Below, piece after piece: positions 61,966-64,000 of a DNA stretch of 64,000 nt. Source of the stretch: Ardenticatenaceae bacterium (lineage in GTDB: Bacteria; Chloroflexota; Anaerolineae; Promineifilales; Promineifilaceae); the NCBI GenBank assembly GCA_020634235.1, contig JACKCB010000001.1:248001-312000 (forward strand), given 5' to 3'. A program made the translations under genes and the position numbers. Position 1 is the first letter of the stretch; the number at the start of each line of letters is the position of its first letter. Under the pieces are notes generated by a model. It did not search any database. It was not told the origin of the DNA and saw only the letters and a program-made list of their open reading frames with translations.

Positions 61966-62777
61966 ATAGTCGCTTCAGATAGCCCCGGCCGGGGCTGTCT
62001 GCTCATTTCCATCACGTAGCGCACAAAGGCCAGCGTGCGCTCAAAGTCGTCGGGGTCAGCCGGCTGCCGCACCGACAGCGCCGGGTTCGGGCGCCCGGCC
62101 CACGTCCGGTCAATCAGCCCCGCCCAAGACGGATCCAACGTCGCCTTCGCCCACTCAGCGCCCGCCCGCTTGGAGCCAACGCGCCCCAGGCGCAGGTCAT
62201 GCAGCATCCGGCAGTAGCTCAGGACGATGAAAGACTGCCAGAATCGGCGGTTGAAGCGATCGGGATCGGCAAGGATCTGCTGCCCCCAGTCGTGGATGGT
62301 GGCCAGGATCTCCGCCCGCAGATCCTCCACCGGCACCGGGTCCACCAGCGCCTGCGGACTGGGGCCGGCCAACGTAATCCCATGCTCCCACACGGTAGAG
62401 CGGACCACCAGGGTGTTGCAATGGTCAGACAAGATCAGGGCACGGCTGCCATTGTCAAGATACCAAAGCTGCCGGCCGGGCTGATCAAGGCGGCGCAAAA
62501 CCCCGGCCGGGAAATAAGAGCCTTCCAGATGGCGCGCCCATTCAGAATCGAGGTTGTAGATACGCTCGTGCATCACTTGCAGCGCCGCGACCTGTTCCTC
62601 TAGCAGCTCGCCCGCCAAGACAATGATGAAATCGACGTCACTGTGCTGGTCAAAATCACCCACGGCAAACGAACCCTGCAAGTAAGCACCGATAAACGTC
62701 TCGCCCAAGACCGCCTGCACACTGCTTACAAGCTGCTGCAAAACATCGTTAAGCTCCGGAAAGGGAGTTGGGACCAT
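61950..62777 (-). CDS. Nucleotidyltransferase-domain protein (aminoglycoside adenylyltransferase-like)
   Basis: A 275-residue protein. The Pol-beta-type motif is GAYLQGSFAVGDFDQHSDVDFIIV (GS plus DxD). The C-terminal helical half resembles the DUF4111 domain of ANT(3'')-type enzymes. Two adjacent ATG codons (62780 and 62777) follow GGAGG; the second has better spacing. Many such chromosomal proteins have no proven resistance role. Confidence 0.75.
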   Translation of the reverse strand: MVPTPFPELNDVLQQLVSSVQAVLGETFIGAYLQGSFAVGDFDQHSDVDFIIVLAGELLEEQVAALQVMHERIYNLDSEWARHLEGSYFPAGVLRRLDQPGRQLWYLDNGSRALILSDHCNTLVVRSTVWEHGITLAGPSPQALVDPVPVEDLRAEILATIHDWGQQILADPDRFNRRFWQSFIVLSYCRMLHDLRLGRVGSKRAGAEWAKATLDPSWAGLIDRTWAGRPNPALSVRQPADPDDFERTLAFVRYVMEMSRQPRPGLSEATIKNTD

Positions 62778-62969
62778 CATACATCCTCCTCGGTGGGGCA
62801 CAACCACATGCCCGTCCACTCTGCCTGGCTTCAGCGCCCCGGCCAACAAACTGCCCTGACAAGACCCAATTACCGGCCACGGACCCGACCCACAGCCCTA
62901 TTTTACCACGTCCCCCCGCCCTTTCTGTGCCCTTCGTGAACGTTCATTCGCCCATTATCAAAGGTGTGC

Positions 62970-62975
62970 TATACT
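62970..62975 (+). promoter_or_regulatory. Candidate -10 box of the DEAD-box helicase leader
   Basis: TATACT with a weak -35 (TTCGCC at 62947-62952, 17-bp spacer). It would give a leader of about 305 bases before the helicase ATG. Confidence 0.4.
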
Positions 62976-62991
62976 CATTCGGGTGAAGAAG

Positions 62992-63100
62992 TGAAGTGCC
63001 AGGCACAGGACAAACGGCCTTAGCCAACTCTAAATCATGCGTCCTGTGCCTGGCACTTCAGGGCCAACTCTAAATCATGCGTCCTGTGCCTGGCACTTCA
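62992..63100. repeat. One left arm and two identical right arms of a palindrome in the helicase leader
   Basis: TGAAGTGCCAGGCACAGGAC (62992-63011) is the exact reverse complement of 63041-63060 and of 63081-63100. The two right arms are the ends of a 38-bp direct repeat (63023-63060 and 63063-63100, period 40). Either arm can pair with the left one, so two exclusive hairpins are possible. Confidence 0.85.
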
Positions 63101-63144
63101 CACCCACAACCTTAGCAACGTCCGTTTTGAATTTCCAGATGGCT

Positions 63145-63171
63145 GCCCGACACACTCTGTCGGGCGTTTTT
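63145..63171 (+). terminator. Terminator-like hairpin within the helicase leader
   Basis: GCCCGACA/TGTCGGGC around a five-base loop, followed by G and five T residues. No gene on this strand ends just before it, so attenuation of the helicase is a possibility. A second hairpin, GGCAGCGC/GCGCTGCC, lies near 63230-63252. Confidence 0.7.
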
Positions 63172-63288
63172 GTGGCAACAGATAGGCTCCTACTCCTGGT
63201 TGATGAGTCGGCTGTTGGCTGACAAAGGGGGCAGCGCCGGCAACAGCGCTGCCAGACAACGGATTCATCAAAACACAAGTAGGAGTTT

Positions 63289-64000
63289 ATGATCGACCAA
63301 TTTACCCAATTGAACCTGCACCCGCAGTTGGTGCAGGCCGTGTCCGAACTGGGCTACACCGAGCCTACCCCCATCCAGGCGGCCGTCATCCCGCTGATGC
63401 TCTCCGGCCGGGACGTCATCGGCCAGGCGCAAACCGGCACCGGCAAAACAGCCGCCTTCGCCCTTCCCCTGCTGCAGAAGCTGGTCCCCCACAGCCCACA
63501 AGTGCAGGGGCTTATTCTAACCCCCACCCGCGAACTCGCCCTGCAAGTCTCCCAGGCCCTGGTGGGCTATGGCGCGTACCGCGATGTGCAGGTGCTGCCG
63601 GTATATGGCGGCCAACCTTACGGCCGGCAGATTTACCGCCTGAAGAAAGGCGTGGACGTGGTCGTGGGCACACCGGGGCGCATGCTCGACCTGATCAAGC
63701 AGAAAGCGCTGGACCTGAGCGGCGTGCACACGCTGGTCCTGGACGAAGCCGACGAAATGTTGAGCATGGGCTTCATTGAAGACATCGAAGCCATCTTGCA
63801 AGAGACCCCGGCCGGGCGCCAGACCGCCCTCTTCTCCGCCACCTTGCCCGGACCAATCCGGCAGTTAGCCAACAAATACATGCGCGAACCGCAGGCGGTG
63901 ACCATCGAGCGGCAGCAGCTCACCGTGGCCGCTATCGAACAGCGCTACTACCTGGTCAACGATCGGGACAAGCTGGCCGCCCTCACCCGCCTGTTCGAGA
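63289..64000 (+). CDS. DEAD-box RNA helicase (partial, N-terminal 237 residues)
   Basis: It starts MIDQFTQLNLHPQLVQAV after AGGAG and runs off the right edge. Q motif YTEPTPIQAAVIP, motif I AQTGTGKTAAF, Ia PTRELALQ, Ib TPGRMLD, motif II VLDEADEML and motif III FSATLP are all present in order. The cut falls at the start of the second RecA domain. It is a CsdA/DeaD/RhlE-type protein that unwinds RNA, likely in the cold response given the structured leader. Confidence 0.93.
   Translation, partial: MIDQFTQLNLHPQLVQAVSELGYTEPTPIQAAVIPLMLSGRDVIGQAQTGTGKTAAFALPLLQKLVPHSPQVQGLILTPTRELALQVSQALVGYGAYRDVQVLPVYGGQPYGRQIYRLKKGVDVVVGTPGRMLDLIKQKALDLSGVHTLVLDEADEMLSMGFIEDIEAILQETPAGRQTALFSATLPGPIRQLANKYMREPQAVTIERQQLTVAAIEQRYYLVNDRDKLAALTRLFE

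Noticed and set aside
63023..63100. Possible CRISPR-like repeat
   Set aside because: Only two units with a two-base gap, not spacers; better explained as leader structure or a dispersed repeat.

Overview
This window looks like a high-GC (about 65%) chromosome segment from an uncultured bacterium, most likely a member of the Chloroflexota (Anaerolineae or Ardenticatenia type). That placement is an inference from gene content and style: a membrane-anchored proline dehydrogenase, a ScyD/ScyE-like beta-propeller, YvcK with an N-terminal membrane extension, PEP-type lipoprotein linkers, and a FabL-type enoyl reductase. No rRNA or tRNA was found, so the taxonomy cannot be confirmed from the window itself. 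One near-palindrome, CCCCGGCCGGG and close variants, is scattered through genes and spacers at roughly 2-4 copies per kb. It is absent from a 9.4-kb accessory island.

Layout. (1) 1-1960, minus strand: a small operon with a 56-residue peptide ending in GWTFWW, an isoprenyl synthase with both Asp-rich motifs, and the start of a membrane/PDZ-like protein. Together these resemble the comX-comQ-comP quorum-sensing module of Bacillus. (2) 2267-7000: FabL, proline dehydrogenase, ScyD-like protein, a membrane protein and a SnoaL-like protein. (3) 7108-16677: an accessory island bounded by an exact 36-bp direct repeat. It holds several attC-like recombination sites with genes between them, all read leftward, and no integrase in view, so it fits a CALIN (cluster of attC sites lacking an integrase). 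Cargo includes an orphan HigA antitoxin, a multi-pass membrane protein, and a 4.9-kb multigene cassette for a MauD-like thioredoxin, a secreted six-cysteine peptide, an ABC ATPase and two permeases. The first part of that cassette is duplicated, and a decayed IS91-family element lies between the copies.

(4) 16701-27000, mostly minus: YitT, a heterodimeric ABC exporter, a tiny leaderless operon, an RluA-type pseudouridine synthase, a GH127 glycosidase and an acyl-ACP-reductase-like fusion. (5) 27172-31575, plus: ADP-ribosylglycohydrolase, the pantothenate genes panB-panE-panC and a universal stress protein. (6) 32175-40352, minus: class II fructose bisphosphatase, a SulP-STAS-rhodanese transporter, a zinc alcohol dehydrogenase, a phosphoesterase/MazG pair, GAPDH and YvcK. 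With GlpX and GAPDH this is a central carbon cluster. (7) 40453-44146, plus: MtnA, a nucleotidyltransferase/epimerase pair and a degenerate nucleotidyl cyclase. (8) Two Hsp20 genes on minus.

(9) 45744-50163, plus: a complete sugar ABC importer (two permeases, then a lipoprotein binding protein with a repeated linker) closed by a strong terminator. (10) 50222-54649, plus: an inositol-monophosphatase-family enzyme and a serine pathway run (serB-like phosphatase, class V aminotransferase, serA with ACT domain). (11) 54926-59894: class III aminotransferase, a lipoprotein propeller, an alkaline-phosphatase-superfamily hydrolase and a cupin. (12) 59989-61965: a DrrAB-type ABC exporter with a textbook promoter and terminator. 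(13) To the right edge: a nucleotidyltransferase on minus and a DEAD-box helicase with a long, structured 5' leader.
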